From Hymenobacter sp. YIM 151500-1 (GTDB lineage Bacteria; Bacteroidota; Bacteroidia; Cytophagales; Hymenobacteraceae), in contig NZ_CP110139.1 of the NCBI RefSeq assembly GCF_025979885.1, positions 806,001 to 870,000 on the forward strand: a DNA stretch of 64,000 nucleotides, given 5' to 3'. Both the position numbers and the translations under genes were made by a program. Shown here piece by piece: positions 39,463-49,173 of the stretch. The number at the start of each line of letters is the position of its first letter. The stretch's first letter is position 1. The notes below the pieces were generated by a model. It saw only the letters and a program-made list of their open reading frames with translations, made no database searches and had not been told where the DNA came from.

Positions 39463-42354
39463 CTAGTGGGCCACCAGCACGCGGTGGGTGGTGCGCTCGG
39501 CGCCGCGCTGCACCGTCACCAGATACACGCCGCTGGGCACGTGGCCAAGCTCCAGCTCCAGGCGGGACTGGCCCGGCCGGGCCTGGGCGCGGGCCAGCAC
39601 GGTGTGTCCCAGCACGCTGGTCAGGGTTACTTCCCGGGGTTCCTCGTTCGGGACCTGGCCGCCGAAATCAACGGTGAGGCGCGTAGTGGTGGGGTTAGGA
39701 TAAAGCTGCACACCAGTTACGTGGGCCGCTGGCGAGGGCGCCGCGGGGCGGGCGGCGGTGGCGTTGGCCTGGAGCACCAGCTCCACGTCCTCGAAGTGGA
39801 ACCACTTGTTGGCTGCCGCCTCGGAGTAGAAGCCGATGCGGGCCTGACCGTTGGTTACGTTGATGTCGGTAATGGCTACCTGGGTCCATTTCCAGGTGTT
39901 TTGCGGCACGGCCAGGGTTTTGGTCGAGCCGCCGAAGTTCTCCACCTGGAGGCGGGCGCCGGCGTGGTCTGAGGCCGTCTTCACCCAGGCCCGGAAGGTA
40001 TAGAGGCCGTTGGGCAGGTTGCGCACCAGCTGGTGCGTGTGCACGGTGTAGGCGCTGCCCAGCCAGTGCGACCCGTGCCAGCCCCCGGTACGGGGCGAGC
40101 TGTTGCTGGCGGCAAAGTCGGCGGCTTCGGTGCCGGTGGTGCTCCAGCCGCGCGGGCGCTGCGCCCCGGTGCCGTCCTCATCAAAGCTAGGGTTGGCCAC
40201 GATGTTGTCGATAACCGAGAAGCTGTAGGAGCGGGCCGGGCCGGCGGTGCCGCCGGCATTGGCCGCCGAGTACGGCGTGACGGTGAGTGTGTGCGGCCCC
40301 AGGCTCGGAGTCCAGGTCCCGTAGTTGCCGTTGGAGTCGCCGGCAATGGCGTAGGGCACGGCATTTTCCGTGCGCAGCACCGTCCCGTCCAAGCTAAACC
40401 GCACGCTGCCCACCGTACCCGGAGTAGTGTTGGCCACCACGCTCAGGCGGCGCGAGGGCAGCGTCGCCAGGTTCAGCACGGCTCCGTTGCCCAGCTGGCC
40501 CAGGGCCTGGTCGGTGTCGGCATTGAAGAGCGTAAGGCCCGTGACTACCGGCACCCCGCCCCCGTAGCTGCCGCTGTCGAACAAGGCGCCCAAATCCACG
40601 GGCACGCCGGCGGGCACGCCCAGGGCCTGGGCTACGTCCTGGGGCAGGGGCTGGCCGCGGCGAAAGGCCGGGTTACTGCCGCCGTTTTTCAGCCGGTAGT
40701 CATTGGCGGCTTCGTCCACGAAGAACGGGTTGGCGCTGCCCCCGCTCAGGTCCAGGCCGTCGGACTCGAAGCCAGTGGAGGCGTGGAAACCGGCCACGCT
40801 GGGGTAAGCCGTGCCGCAGTTGCTGGTGACGGGCTCATTCCAGCGGATAACGTTGGTGGGCTGGGTGGCACTGGTGCGGTAGTAGCCGTTGAAGTTGGCC
40901 TCGCGCACCAGCGGCAAAGTAAACGCGGCCCGGCACTCGCGCCAGGTTTCCAGCAGGCTAGCCCCGCCTACGGTGTTCGACAGCAGGTTGTTCTTCACCA
41001 CGTGGTCGGTGGCAATCCAGGTGATGCCCCGGGCAATTTCGGCCGAGTCGGTGTTGTTGCGCTGGCTGTCGTCGATGAAGATGTTCTTCTTGTTGCGGGC
41101 CAGCGTGTTATTCCAGATTTGCAGGCTCGTGGAGTTAGACGAATGAATGCCCGAATCGGCGTTGTCGTACACGGTGTTGCCGGCGAAGATGCCCCGGTGC
41201 GAAATCTCGAAGAACATGCCGTAGCGCCCGTTGTGGTGCACGGTGTTCTGCACCACCACGCTGTTGGTGCACGAAATGTCGAGCCAGATGCCCACCGACT
41301 GGTTGTCGAACACCTGGTTGCGGCCGATGCGGATACTGTCGCTGCGGGTGATTTTGATGCCGGCCGCGTCCCAGCGCGCCGAGTAGCGCTCCACGTTGTT
41401 GTGGCTGAACACGTTGTTTTCGACCCGCAGGCCCGTGGCCCGGCTGCCGCCCATGCCTTTGCGGCCGTTGTAGCTGAAGGTGTTGTGCTGCACCCGCATC
41501 TGCCGGGCCCGGCCCTCGCCCCAGATGTTGAGTCCGCCCACGCCATTCCACACCAGCGTGTTGTTTTCCACCAGCACGTTGGGCGCCCCGTTCACCAGGG
41601 CGTGGTTGGCGAAGTGGGCCAGGCCCAGCCCCCGCACCTGGGAGCCGCCCGCCACGGCCGAGCCCGACTGCACCAGCTCCAGGCCGTGGCCAAACGCCGT
41701 GGCTTCCACCGTCTTGCCGCCGGGGTTGTCGCCCACGTAGAGCTGCTTGCTGGTGTAGTCGACGTAAAATTTGCCCGGCCCTACTTCGGCCTTGGTGGCT
41801 ACCTGCACCAGCCGCGCCCCGTTCACAAACACCATGTCGCGGTGGTCGGCCAGGGGGTAGTTGGCCAGGTCCAGGTACTCGTCGCCGACTACGCGGGGAA
41901 AGCCGTAGGTCCAGCCGCTTTGCTTGCGCCAGATGTTGCCCTCGGCCACCCAGTCTTTCACCACCAGGCTGCCCCTGAACCACACCTGCTCGCTGGGGTA
42001 GGGCTGAATGGTCAGGCGCTTGGTTAGCTTCACGGCGCCGTTGCTGGCCCCGCGGTAGGTGCCGGCCCGGCACACGATGGTGGAGCCCGCCGGCGCCGCC
42101 GCCACGGCCTTGCTCAAGGAGCGCCAGGGCTTGGCCTCGGTGCCCGTGCCGGTGGTGTCGTTGCCGGCGGGCGAGATGAAGCGGGCCGTGCCGTCGGTGG
42201 GCACCGGGTAGGAGGTGGCTTTGATGCCGATCTGCTCGGCCGAGGACTGTGCTACCGCCGCCGGGCCGGTGGCGGTGAGCAGCAGCGTCAGCGCCGCGGG
42301 CCAGTACGTGGCTGCGTACTGCCGCAGGCAGCGCGTGGTAAGGTTCATATTCAT
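39463..42354 (-). CDS. secreted right-handed beta-helix protein with T9SS sorting domain (copy 1)
   Basis: 963-residue secreted protein. The start at ATG 42354 gives a signal peptide ending ATGPAAVAQ. Residues about 50-560 form a parallel beta-helix with many PbH1-type repeats (for example NNTLVWNGVGGLNIWGEGRA, NTVHHNGRYGMFFEISHRG), as in polysaccharide lyases. Then come an Ig-like domain (about 610-710), a carbohydrate-binding-like beta-sandwich (about 715-860) and a C-terminal type IX secretion signal (VQLYPNPTTTRLTVDFGG; end RTTHRVLVAH). Expected to be exported through T9SS to the surface, acting on or binding a polysaccharide. It shares layout and near-identical DNA blocks with the next gene. 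Confidence 0.88.
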   Translation of the reverse strand: MNMNLTTRCLRQYAATYWPAALTLLLTATGPAAVAQSSAEQIGIKATSYPVPTDGTARFISPAGNDTTGTGTEAKPWRSLSKAVAAAPAGSTIVCRAGTYRGASNGAVKLTKRLTIQPYPSEQVWFRGSLVVKDWVAEGNIWRKQSGWTYGFPRVVGDEYLDLANYPLADHRDMVFVNGARLVQVATKAEVGPGKFYVDYTSKQLYVGDNPGGKTVEATAFGHGLELVQSGSAVAGGSQVRGLGLAHFANHALVNGAPNVLVENNTLVWNGVGGLNIWGEGRARQMRVQHNTFSYNGRKGMGGSRATGLRVENNVFSHNNVERYSARWDAAGIKITRSDSIRIGRNQVFDNQSVGIWLDISCTNSVVVQNTVHHNGRYGMFFEISHRGIFAGNTVYDNADSGIHSSNSTSLQIWNNTLARNKKNIFIDDSQRNNTDSAEIARGITWIATDHVVKNNLLSNTVGGASLLETWRECRAAFTLPLVREANFNGYYRTSATQPTNVIRWNEPVTSNCGTAYPSVAGFHASTGFESDGLDLSGGSANPFFVDEAANDYRLKNGGSNPAFRRGQPLPQDVAQALGVPAGVPVDLGALFDSGSYGGGVPVVTGLTLFNADTDQALGQLGNGAVLNLATLPSRRLSVVANTTPGTVGSVRFSLDGTVLRTENAVPYAIAGDSNGNYGTWTPSLGPHTLTVTPYSAANAGGTAGPARSYSFSVIDNIVANPSFDEDGTGAQRPRGWSTTGTEAADFAASNSSPRTGGWHGSHWLGSAYTVHTHQLVRNLPNGLYTFRAWVKTASDHAGARLQVENFGGSTKTLAVPQNTWKWTQVAITDINVTNGQARIGFYSEAAANKWFHFEDVELVLQANATAARPAAPSPAAHVTGVQLYPNPTTTRLTVDFGGQVPNEEPREVTLTSVLGHTVLARAQARPGQSRLELELGHVPSGVYLVTVQRGAERTTHRVLVAH

Positions 42355-42386
42355 AGCAAAAAGGAGGATGAAAAAGAGAGCACACA

Positions 42387-42418
42387 AACGGCTCCGGCTT
42401 ATGCGAGCCGGAGCCGTT
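42387..42418 (-). terminator. hairpin between the two beta-helix genes
   Basis: A 13-bp stem AACGGCTCCGGCT / AGCCGGAGCCGTT with a 6-base loop, downstream of copy 2 and upstream of copy 1. It probably limits read-through. Confidence 0.8.
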
Positions 42419-42435
42419 GGCTTAGGAGCAGGCGC

Positions 42436-45339
42436 TTAGCGGGCAACTTCTACGCGGTGGGTAGAGGTCGTCTGGCCGCGCTGCACGGTCAGCAGGTACA
42501 CGCCGTTGCGGAGCGGGCCCGCATCCACGGTTACCTCGCGCGAGTCGGTGGCCGTGGCTTCGCGTTCCAGCACCCGCTGGCCCAGGGTGTTTGTGAGCGT
42601 GATGCGCACGGCCTCGTCGGTGTCAGCAGCGGGGGCAGGCAGCCGGACGATGAACTGGCCGGCGGCCGGGTTCGGGAACACGGCTACCTCAGCCGCAGTG
42701 GCCGTAGCGGCCGGCGCCGTGCGCGCCGCCACTGTCGAGGAGGACGAGGTTTGGCGCACCAGTTCCACGTCGTCGAAGTGCAGGTACTTGCCGGCCTGGG
42801 CATTGGAGTAGAAGCCGATGCGCACCTGGCCGTTGGTCACGTTGATGTCGGCAATGGTGACTTGGGTCCAGTTCCAGGTTTTGGGGGCAATGTCAGCGGT
42901 GCGCAGGCTGCCGCCGTACTGCTCGGCCTGCATCCGTACTGTGCCCGTACCGTCGCCGCGGCGCACCCAGGCGCGCAGGGTGTACAGGCCGTTGGGCAGG
43001 TTCTGAATCAGCTGGCTGGTGTACACCTCGTAGGCGCTGTTTTTCCAGTGCACGCCCTTGAGCGTGCCGCCGTGCGGCGTGCCCGTTTGGGTGTAGTCGG
43101 CGTCGATGGCGCCGGTGGAGGTCCAGGCCACGGGGTTGCCCGTCTCGGCGCCGCCCGCCTCAAAGCCCAGGTTGGTGCCCAACTGCTCCACTACCGAGAA
43201 GCTGTAGGTACGGGCCGGGCCGGCGGTGCCGCCCGCATTGGCCGCCGAGTAGGGCGTGACGGTGAGTGTGTGCTGGCCCAGGCTTGGGGTCCAGGCCCCG
43301 TAGTTGCCGTTGGAGTCGCCGGCAATGGCATAGGGCACGGCGTTTTCCGTGCGCAGCACCGTCCCGTCCAAAGTAAACCGCACGCTGCCTACCGTGCCGG
43401 GGTTGGTATTGACCCGAATACTGAGGTTGCGCGAGGGCAGCGTCGCCAGGTTCAGCACAGTCCCATCAACGAAGATGAGGCCGCTGATGGGCTGGTCGGT
43501 GTCGGCATTGAGCAGGGTAAGGCTGGCAATGGTTTGGGCATTGCCGTAGCTGCCCGCCCCGAACAGGGCGCCCAAATCCACGGGCACGCCGGCGGGCACG
43601 CCCAGGGCCTGGGCTACGTCCTGGGGCAGGGGCTGGCCGCGACGGAAGGCCGGGTTACTGCTGCCGTTTTTCAGCTGGTAGTTGCCCGAGCCATCGGCGG
43701 CCGGGCTCACGAAGAAGGGGTTCGTGGCGCCGCTCAGCTCCAGGCCATTGCCCTCAAAGCCCGTTACTTCGCGCAGGTTCGGCAGGGTTTTGTAGGAAGT
43801 ATGACAACCGTTTCTGACGCCGGGCGCGGTCCACTTGATAATGTTGGCGGGCTGAGCCACGTCGGCGCGGTAGTAGGCGTTGTAGTCCAGGGCCGTAATC
43901 ATGGCCGCGGCCGTGTCGGAGCAGGCGCGCCAGGTGTCAACCAGCATGTTGGAGTTGCCCGCCTCCGAGAGAATATTGTTTTTAACCACCGTGCGGCGGG
44001 TGAGGAAGGTGGCGCCGGCCGCCTGCTCCGCCGCGCTGGGCGTGCGGTTGTCTTCCTTGATGAGCAGGGCCTTGTTGTTGCTGACCAGCGTGTTGTTGTA
44101 CACGCGCACATCGGAGGAGTTGGCCACGGCCACGCCCGCCCCATTGCCCGCGCACACGTTGCCGGCAATCAGGCAGCCCCGCGAAATCTCGAAGAAAATG
44201 CCGAACTGGGAGTTGCGCCGCACCGTGTTGCCCACCACCGTGGCGTGGCGCATGTTCACGTCCAGCCAGATGGCGTGGGCGTCGTTGTCTTCCACCGTAT
44301 TGCCGCGCACCACCACGCTGTCGGCCGCAATCAGCTTGACGCCTGCCGCGCTCCAGGCCCGGCGAAACCGCTCCACGTTGTTGCTGCGGATGACGTTGTT
44401 TTCCAGCCGCAGCCGGTGGGCCGAGCTGCCGGCCATGCCGGTTTGCCCGTTGTAGGCGGCCACGTTGCCCGTCACCAGGGCGTCGACGGGGCCGCCCGAG
44501 CCGTAGAACGACAGGCCGGTGATGCCGTTCCAGACAAAAGCATTCTTTTCCAGCCGCACCTGGGGAGCCCCCAGGCCCACGCCCGTTTCGGCGTAGTGCG
44601 CAAAGCCCACGCCGCGGATGATGGTGCCGGTGGGGTCGTTGTTGGGGCTTTTCCACACGGTGATGCTGCGCTTGTAGGCCGTGGCCTCCACGGTGTGGTC
44701 GCCGGGGTTGTCGCCGATGTAAAGCTGCTTGGTGGTGTAGTCAACGTAGAACTTGCCGGGCCCCACTTCGGCCTTGGCGGCTACCTGCTCCAGGCGGGCG
44801 CCGTCGTAGTAGGCCATGTCGAGCCAGCCGGCCAGGGGGCCGCGGGCGGTGTCAATGTTTTCGGCGGCCATAGTGCGGGCAAACTGGTAGGTCCAGTTGT
44901 CTTTGCGCCAGATGCTGCCCTCGGCCACCCAGCCTTTCACCACTAAGCTGCCCTTAAACCACACCTGCTCACCCGGATACGCCTGAATGGTCAGGCGCTT
45001 GCCCAGGCTCTGCTCGGCCACGCCGGCGCCTCGATAAGTGCCGCCCCGGCACACAATGGTGCTGCCGGCCGGCGCGCTAAAGGCTTTTTTCAAGGAGCGC
45101 CAGGGCTTGGCCTCGGTGCCCGTGCCGGTGGTGTCGTTGCCGGTGGGCGCAATGAAGCGGGCCGTGCCGTCGGTGGGCACGGGGTAGGAGGTGGCCGGAA
45201 TGGCTACGGTCTGGGCCTGCGCTGAGCCGGCCAGCAGACTGCCGCCCAAGCTCAGACCCAACAAAAGTGTCGGGCTTAGCCGGCCCGTACCTTGTCGAAA
45301 TGCAAGAAGTAAGGAGTGAAAAGTGAAGCTTATTTTCAT
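42436..45339 (-). CDS. secreted right-handed beta-helix protein with T9SS sorting domain (copy 2)
   Basis: 967-residue paralogue of the preceding protein with the same order: signal peptide (end SLLAGSAQAQ; start ATG 45339), parallel beta-helix (for example NNDAHAIWLDVNMRHATVVG, NTVRRNSQFGIFFEISRGC), Ig-like domain, beta-sandwich and T9SS type A domain (VAVFPNPAAGQFIVRLPAP; end STHRVEVAR). Blocks such as the TSYPVPTDGTARFI start and the PLPQDVAQALGVPAGVPVDL stretch are nearly identical to copy 1 in DNA, while others differ freely, suggesting duplication with partial gene conversion. Probable polysaccharide lyase or binding protein. Confidence 0.88.
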   Translation of the reverse strand: MKISFTFHSLLLAFRQGTGRLSPTLLLGLSLGGSLLAGSAQAQTVAIPATSYPVPTDGTARFIAPTGNDTTGTGTEAKPWRSLKKAFSAPAGSTIVCRGGTYRGAGVAEQSLGKRLTIQAYPGEQVWFKGSLVVKGWVAEGSIWRKDNWTYQFARTMAAENIDTARGPLAGWLDMAYYDGARLEQVAAKAEVGPGKFYVDYTTKQLYIGDNPGDHTVEATAYKRSITVWKSPNNDPTGTIIRGVGFAHYAETGVGLGAPQVRLEKNAFVWNGITGLSFYGSGGPVDALVTGNVAAYNGQTGMAGSSAHRLRLENNVIRSNNVERFRRAWSAAGVKLIAADSVVVRGNTVEDNDAHAIWLDVNMRHATVVGNTVRRNSQFGIFFEISRGCLIAGNVCAGNGAGVAVANSSDVRVYNNTLVSNNKALLIKEDNRTPSAAEQAAGATFLTRRTVVKNNILSEAGNSNMLVDTWRACSDTAAAMITALDYNAYYRADVAQPANIIKWTAPGVRNGCHTSYKTLPNLREVTGFEGNGLELSGATNPFFVSPAADGSGNYQLKNGSSNPAFRRGQPLPQDVAQALGVPAGVPVDLGALFGAGSYGNAQTIASLTLLNADTDQPISGLIFVDGTVLNLATLPSRNLSIRVNTNPGTVGSVRFTLDGTVLRTENAVPYAIAGDSNGNYGAWTPSLGQHTLTVTPYSAANAGGTAGPARTYSFSVVEQLGTNLGFEAGGAETGNPVAWTSTGAIDADYTQTGTPHGGTLKGVHWKNSAYEVYTSQLIQNLPNGLYTLRAWVRRGDGTGTVRMQAEQYGGSLRTADIAPKTWNWTQVTIADINVTNGQVRIGFYSNAQAGKYLHFDDVELVRQTSSSSTVAARTAPAATATAAEVAVFPNPAAGQFIVRLPAPAADTDEAVRITLTNTLGQRVLEREATATDSREVTVDAGPLRNGVYLLTVQRGQTTSTHRVEVAR

Positions 45340-45663
45340 AGGTGGAAATGGTAGTTCTTTACAAGGTGCGGAAGCTGATTTCGGCACGTAAGTTGGTACA
45401 GCTAATCCTTGTGCCTTTCGTAAAGTGCTGTCAATGATAAAATTGACAAGATTTTGTAAGTAGTTGTGTATTCTGGGAAGATTAACCTGGGATATTCAGG
45501 AGATGATATAGATTTATGCTATAGTGCTATTGTACAATAAACTCTGCCGCTTTATCGAAGACTAGGCTCCCGCCGCTGCACTACGAGAAGTACACTTGTA
45601 GTTTTCTGGTCTTCTGGTTTGAAAGAGGGGCTGCCCTACTTCTCCGTCGCCCGCCCGGCCCGC
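45340..45663. other. intergenic region upstream of beta-helix copy 2
   Basis: AT-rich (especially 45420-45545), containing the promoter of the beta-helix gene and the 3' end of the ClC gene. The stretch CAATGATAAAATTGAC near 45433 includes a short palindrome. No gene is supported. Confidence 0.35.
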
Positions 45664-46995
45664 CTACTTCTTTCTCTTCTCCCCGCTTACTTCTTCCAAC
45701 CGGCGGCCTTGCTGGCGGGCGTAGCGCGGGTGCTTGGCCTGGCCGATAATCTGGGCCGCATAGATGCCCGAGTGCCCCGAGAACAGGTAGGCCGCCACGC
45801 AGGCCAGGCCCAGGTAGGCGCCGGCCTCGGCCCCGAACAGCTCCAGGCCCATGAGCGTGCAGGCCAGCGGGGTGTTGGCCGCTCCCGCCAGCACCGCCAC
45901 GAAGCCCATACCCGCTAGCAGGGCCACCGGCAGCGGCACCACCCCGCTCAGGGCACTACCCAGCGTGGCACCGATAAAAAACAGCGGCGTCACCTCCCCG
46001 CCCTTGAAGCCGCAGCCCAGCGTCAGGGCCGTGAGTCCCAGCTTCAGGGCAAAGGCGTAGGGTGGCTGCGGAGCCTGGAAGGAGGCCACAATGGTAGGAA
46101 TTCCCAGCCCGATATAGGCCGTGGTGCCCAGCGCGGCCACGGCCAGGGCCACCAGCGCCCCGCCCAGCACCGGCCGCAGGGGCGGGTAGGCCACGCGCCC
46201 AAACAGCCGCCCTACGCCGTGCGTGAGCATCGAGAAACTCCGGGCCACCAGCCCGAACAACAGGCCGGCCAGCAGGGCCCAGGCCAGCGTGGCGGGCGTG
46301 AGGGCCGGGGCCGGCAGGTGCGGATACGGCGTGTGGCCCACGCCCCAAAGCCGGGTTACGTAGTCGGCCAGCACGGCGGCCAGCAGGCTGGGCACCAGGG
46401 CTTCGTAGCGCAGCAGGCCCACCAGCAGCACTTCCAGCCCAAACACCGCCCCGGCCAGCGGCGTGCCGAACACCGAAGCAAAGCCCGCGCTCAGCCCGCA
46501 GACGAGCAGCAGGCGCCGGTCGCGGGGGCGCAGGCGCAGGGGGCGGGCCAGCTGGTCGGCCAGGGCGCCGCCCAGCTGCACGGCCGTGCCCTCCCGGCCC
46601 GCCGAGCCCCCCACCAGGTGGGTGAGCAGCGTGCCCACCAGCACCAGCGGGGCCATGCGCAGCGGTACGCGGGTGCGGGGCGCGTGCAGCTCGTCCAGCA
46701 GCAGGTTGTTGCCGCGGGCCACCGACTGCCCCAGGTAGTGGTAGAGGCCGCCCACCACTAGGCCGCCCAGGGGCAGCAGCCCCAGCATCCAGGGGTGCGC
46801 CTCGCGCCAGTGCGTCACCCAGTCCAGGGCCACCAGAAACCCGGCCGAGGCCGTGCCGGCCAGCCCGCCCACCAGGGCCGCCAACAGCAGCCAGCGCCCC
46901 AGAAACCCCAGGTACGCACGTCCTTCCTGAACCGCCGCAGCCCAGGAGGACGGCACACAAGCAACGAAGCGGGCAAAAACGGAGCGAAACGGCAC
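45664..46995 (-). CDS. ClC-family chloride channel or transporter
   Basis: Polytopic membrane protein of at least 443 residues. The ClC anion-filter motifs are recognisable in modified form: GGSAGREGTAVQLGG with the gating Glu (usual form GxEGP), GLSAGFASVFGTPLAG, and GCGFKGGEVTPLFFIGATLG. Around ten hydrophobic segments follow the family layout. There is no CBS domain. It would move Cl- or F- across the inner membrane, as channel or H+ antiporter. The start is uncertain: GTG at 46995 is preferred, 10 bases after a TACTCTG box; an ATG at 47133 would add a Pro/Arg-rich N-terminus. Confidence 0.87.
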   Translation of the reverse strand: MPFRSVFARFVACVPSSWAAAVQEGRAYLGFLGRWLLLAALVGGLAGTASAGFLVALDWVTHWREAHPWMLGLLPLGGLVVGGLYHYLGQSVARGNNLLLDELHAPRTRVPLRMAPLVLVGTLLTHLVGGSAGREGTAVQLGGALADQLARPLRLRPRDRRLLLVCGLSAGFASVFGTPLAGAVFGLEVLLVGLLRYEALVPSLLAAVLADYVTRLWGVGHTPYPHLPAPALTPATLAWALLAGLLFGLVARSFSMLTHGVGRLFGRVAYPPLRPVLGGALVALAVAALGTTAYIGLGIPTIVASFQAPQPPYAFALKLGLTALTLGCGFKGGEVTPLFFIGATLGSALSGVVPLPVALLAGMGFVAVLAGAANTPLACTLMGLELFGAEAGAYLGLACVAAYLFSGHSGIYAAQIIGQAKHPRYARQQGRRLEEVSGEKRKK

Positions 46996-47289
46996 GGGCG
47001 GGGCAGAGTAGAGTAAGCAAGGCCGGCAACTCAACCGCAACGGCGGCAGCAGCGGCAGCGGCCGGCAAGCTACGGCGCCGGCCGGGAAGTTGGGCCGGGC
47101 AGCTGCTGGAAAACGGATGGCACGCCGTGGCATCTGGCCCCGAATAGGCGCCGGGGTCAACTTTACCGGCAGGTTATGCCGGGGCCGATTGGGCCGCCCG
47201 GAAAGTAGCGTATCCGTAACGGGTTCTTAACCATGATGTAACATCCCGGCAGGTCCTTTGTGCATCCATTCATCAACCTGCCTTGCCCC

Positions 47290-48759
47290 ATGTTTCCCAA
47301 CCGCTACACCCTTGCTGCCAAGCTGCCCGCCGTGCTGCTGCTGGCGCTGCTGGGCTGCAACGATTCTGACAACGAGACGCCGACGACCCCGGCCTCCGAG
47401 GTGCAGCTCAAAACCCACTCCGTCACGCCTTCGCTGGTGAAGGCCATGCCGGGCTTCGAGAGCCTGGAGCTGCTGCCCCTGATTGGCTCCGACGACCAGC
47501 TGCCCGAATCACCCGGCTTCATCTTCGGGGCCCAACCCGACGGGGCCGGTCTGCTCAAGAACCCCAGCGGCGAGGGCTACGTGCTTATCAACAACCACGA
47601 AATCCTGCGCGCCGTGTCGCGGGTCTACCTCGACAAAACCTTTAAGCCCGTGAAGGGCGAGTACATCGTGGACGGCGACGGCGGCACCTGGCGCCTGTGC
47701 TCGGCCACGATGGCTACGCCCGAGGAGCACGGCTTCGGGCCGACGTTTCTGACGGCCGGCGAAAGCGGGGCCGAGTCGATGGTGCACGCCATCGACCCGC
47801 TGGGCGCGGCCGACAAGAAAAACAAGAGCCGGGTGCTGCCCGCCCTAGGCCGGGCCAGCATGGAAAACGCCGTGCCCCTGCCCAAAGACGCCTTTCCCGG
47901 CAAAACCGTGGTGGTAATCGGCGAAGACGACGGCGACGGGCAGCTGGTGGTGTACGTGTCCGCCACCGTGGGCGACCTGCAAAACGGCAAACTCTACCAG
48001 CTCAAGCGCACCAACAACGACCCCGTGGAAACCAGCATGAGCCTGGGCACGACCTACGACGTGGAGCTGACCGAGGTGGAAAACGCCAAAACCCTGACCG
48101 GCGCCCAGATTGCCGCCGTAGCCAAGGCCAAGAATGCCATTCAGTTTGCACGGGTTGAAGACGTGGACTACCGCAAGGGTGGGGGCGCGGCCGGCCGAGA
48201 GGTGTTTTTCACGGCCACCGGCGTAAGCCAGAGCGACAAGGTGACGCCCGTAACCGGCAAAACCATGTGGGGCCGCGTGTACAAGCTCACCCTGAACGCC
48301 AACGACCCGCTGACCGGCGGCAAGCTGGAAATCATTGCCGACGGCGCCGTGGACCCCGGCAACAACATCGTGAATCCGGACAACATCTGCGTGACCCAGA
48401 AATTCGTCTATATTCAGGAAGACGGCGACTCGTTTTACCGCGACAACAAGCACGACGGCCGCATCTGGCAGTACAGCCTGGCCTCCAAGCAGCTGCGGCC
48501 CATGCTGGAGATGAACCACCGCCGTACCGACCCGGCCTTCAACGCCAAGTACAACACGGTGAATAGCACCAACCTCAGCTCCTGGGAGTACGGCGCCATG
48601 TACGACATCTCCGACAAAGTTGGGGTGCCCAACACCTTCCTGGTCAACATTCACCCCCACACCTGGCAGGACCCCAAGTTCCTGAACGCCGACGGCTCGA
48701 CGGTGGGCAACAACTCGGAAGGCGGGCAGGTGCTCATCGTGCGCGGGGTAGAGAAGTAG
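47290..48759 (+). CDS. phoX: PhoX-type alkaline phosphatase lipoprotein (DUF839)
   Basis: 489-residue lipoprotein. The signal peptide (MFPNRYTLAAKLPAVLLLAL) ends in the lipobox LLGC, Cys22. The body is the DUF839 beta-propeller seen in PhoX, a phosphatase with an iron-calcium centre: INNHE (about 104-108), EDVDYRKGG, NPDNICV and QEDGDSFY are family-type metal-site segments. Expected to release phosphate from esters outside the cytoplasm. The start at ATG 47290 is preferred. It ends before a GC-rich hairpin. No Pho regulator is nearby. Confidence 0.83.
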   Translation: MFPNRYTLAAKLPAVLLLALLGCNDSDNETPTTPASEVQLKTHSVTPSLVKAMPGFESLELLPLIGSDDQLPESPGFIFGAQPDGAGLLKNPSGEGYVLINNHEILRAVSRVYLDKTFKPVKGEYIVDGDGGTWRLCSATMATPEEHGFGPTFLTAGESGAESMVHAIDPLGAADKKNKSRVLPALGRASMENAVPLPKDAFPGKTVVVIGEDDGDGQLVVYVSATVGDLQNGKLYQLKRTNNDPVETSMSLGTTYDVELTEVENAKTLTGAQIAAVAKAKNAIQFARVEDVDYRKGGGAAGREVFFTATGVSQSDKVTPVTGKTMWGRVYKLTLNANDPLTGGKLEIIADGAVDPGNNIVNPDNICVTQKFVYIQEDGDSFYRDNKHDGRIWQYSLASKQLRPMLEMNHRRTDPAFNAKYNTVNSTNLSSWEYGAMYDISDKVGVPNTFLVNIHPHTWQDPKFLNADGSTVGNNSEGGQVLIVRGVEK

Positions 48760-48772
48760 GCAGCAGATGCCA

Positions 48773-48812
48773 CACGCTGGCTGGACCCGATGGCGCGGGG
48801 CCAGCCAGCGTG
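48773..48812 (+). terminator. terminator of the PhoX gene
   Basis: A perfect 12-bp stem CACGCTGGCTGG / CCAGCCAGCGTG with a 16-base loop that can pair further. A second smaller hairpin (AACCCTCCGC...GCGGAGGGTT, 48886-48913) lies downstream. Confidence 0.7.
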
Positions 48813-48944
48813 CCAGCGGAAGTTTACATTATGTGGCCGATTTTAACGCACCGGTAGTTATCTGTCCACCTATTGCTCGTGCATCAACCCTCCGCTCCTT
48901 CGGCGGAGGGTTCTGCGCTTAAAAAGAAAGGAATAGTGTTTCAA

Positions 48945-49108
48945 GCCGCGTAGCGGCGACAGGTTTGTAGAACAGACACAGCAGCCGGTTTTCGCGCCGC
49001 GTAGCGGTGCCAGAGCGGTCAGAACTGCGCCCAACGGCTGTGGCACCGCTATGCGGCGCGTCGAATGTCTCCATTGGCTCGGGCTACAAACTTCAGCCGC
49101 TACGCGGC
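48945..49108. repeat. nested inverted repeat rich in GCCGCGTAGCGGC
   Basis: Outer arms 48945-48970 and 49084-49108 (GCCGCGTAGCGGC ... and GTTTGTAG/CTACAAAC), inner arms 48993-49012 and 49041-49060 (CGCGCCGCrTAGCGGTGCCA, one mismatch). It fills most of the gap before the peroxidase gene; similar GCCGCGTAGCGGCCA words occur in the element at 37480. Confidence 0.78.
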
Positions 49109-49173
49109 CAGTGAACTACTCTCAACCATGCTAAGGAATCAAACCATTTAGGTCGTGAAACGTGTTTTACCAA

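Noticed and set aside
42457..44946. 829-codon open frame antisense to beta-helix copy 2
   Set aside because: Composition dominated by Gly/Ala/Val/His from the complementary strand; no motif, and the sense gene has clear domains.
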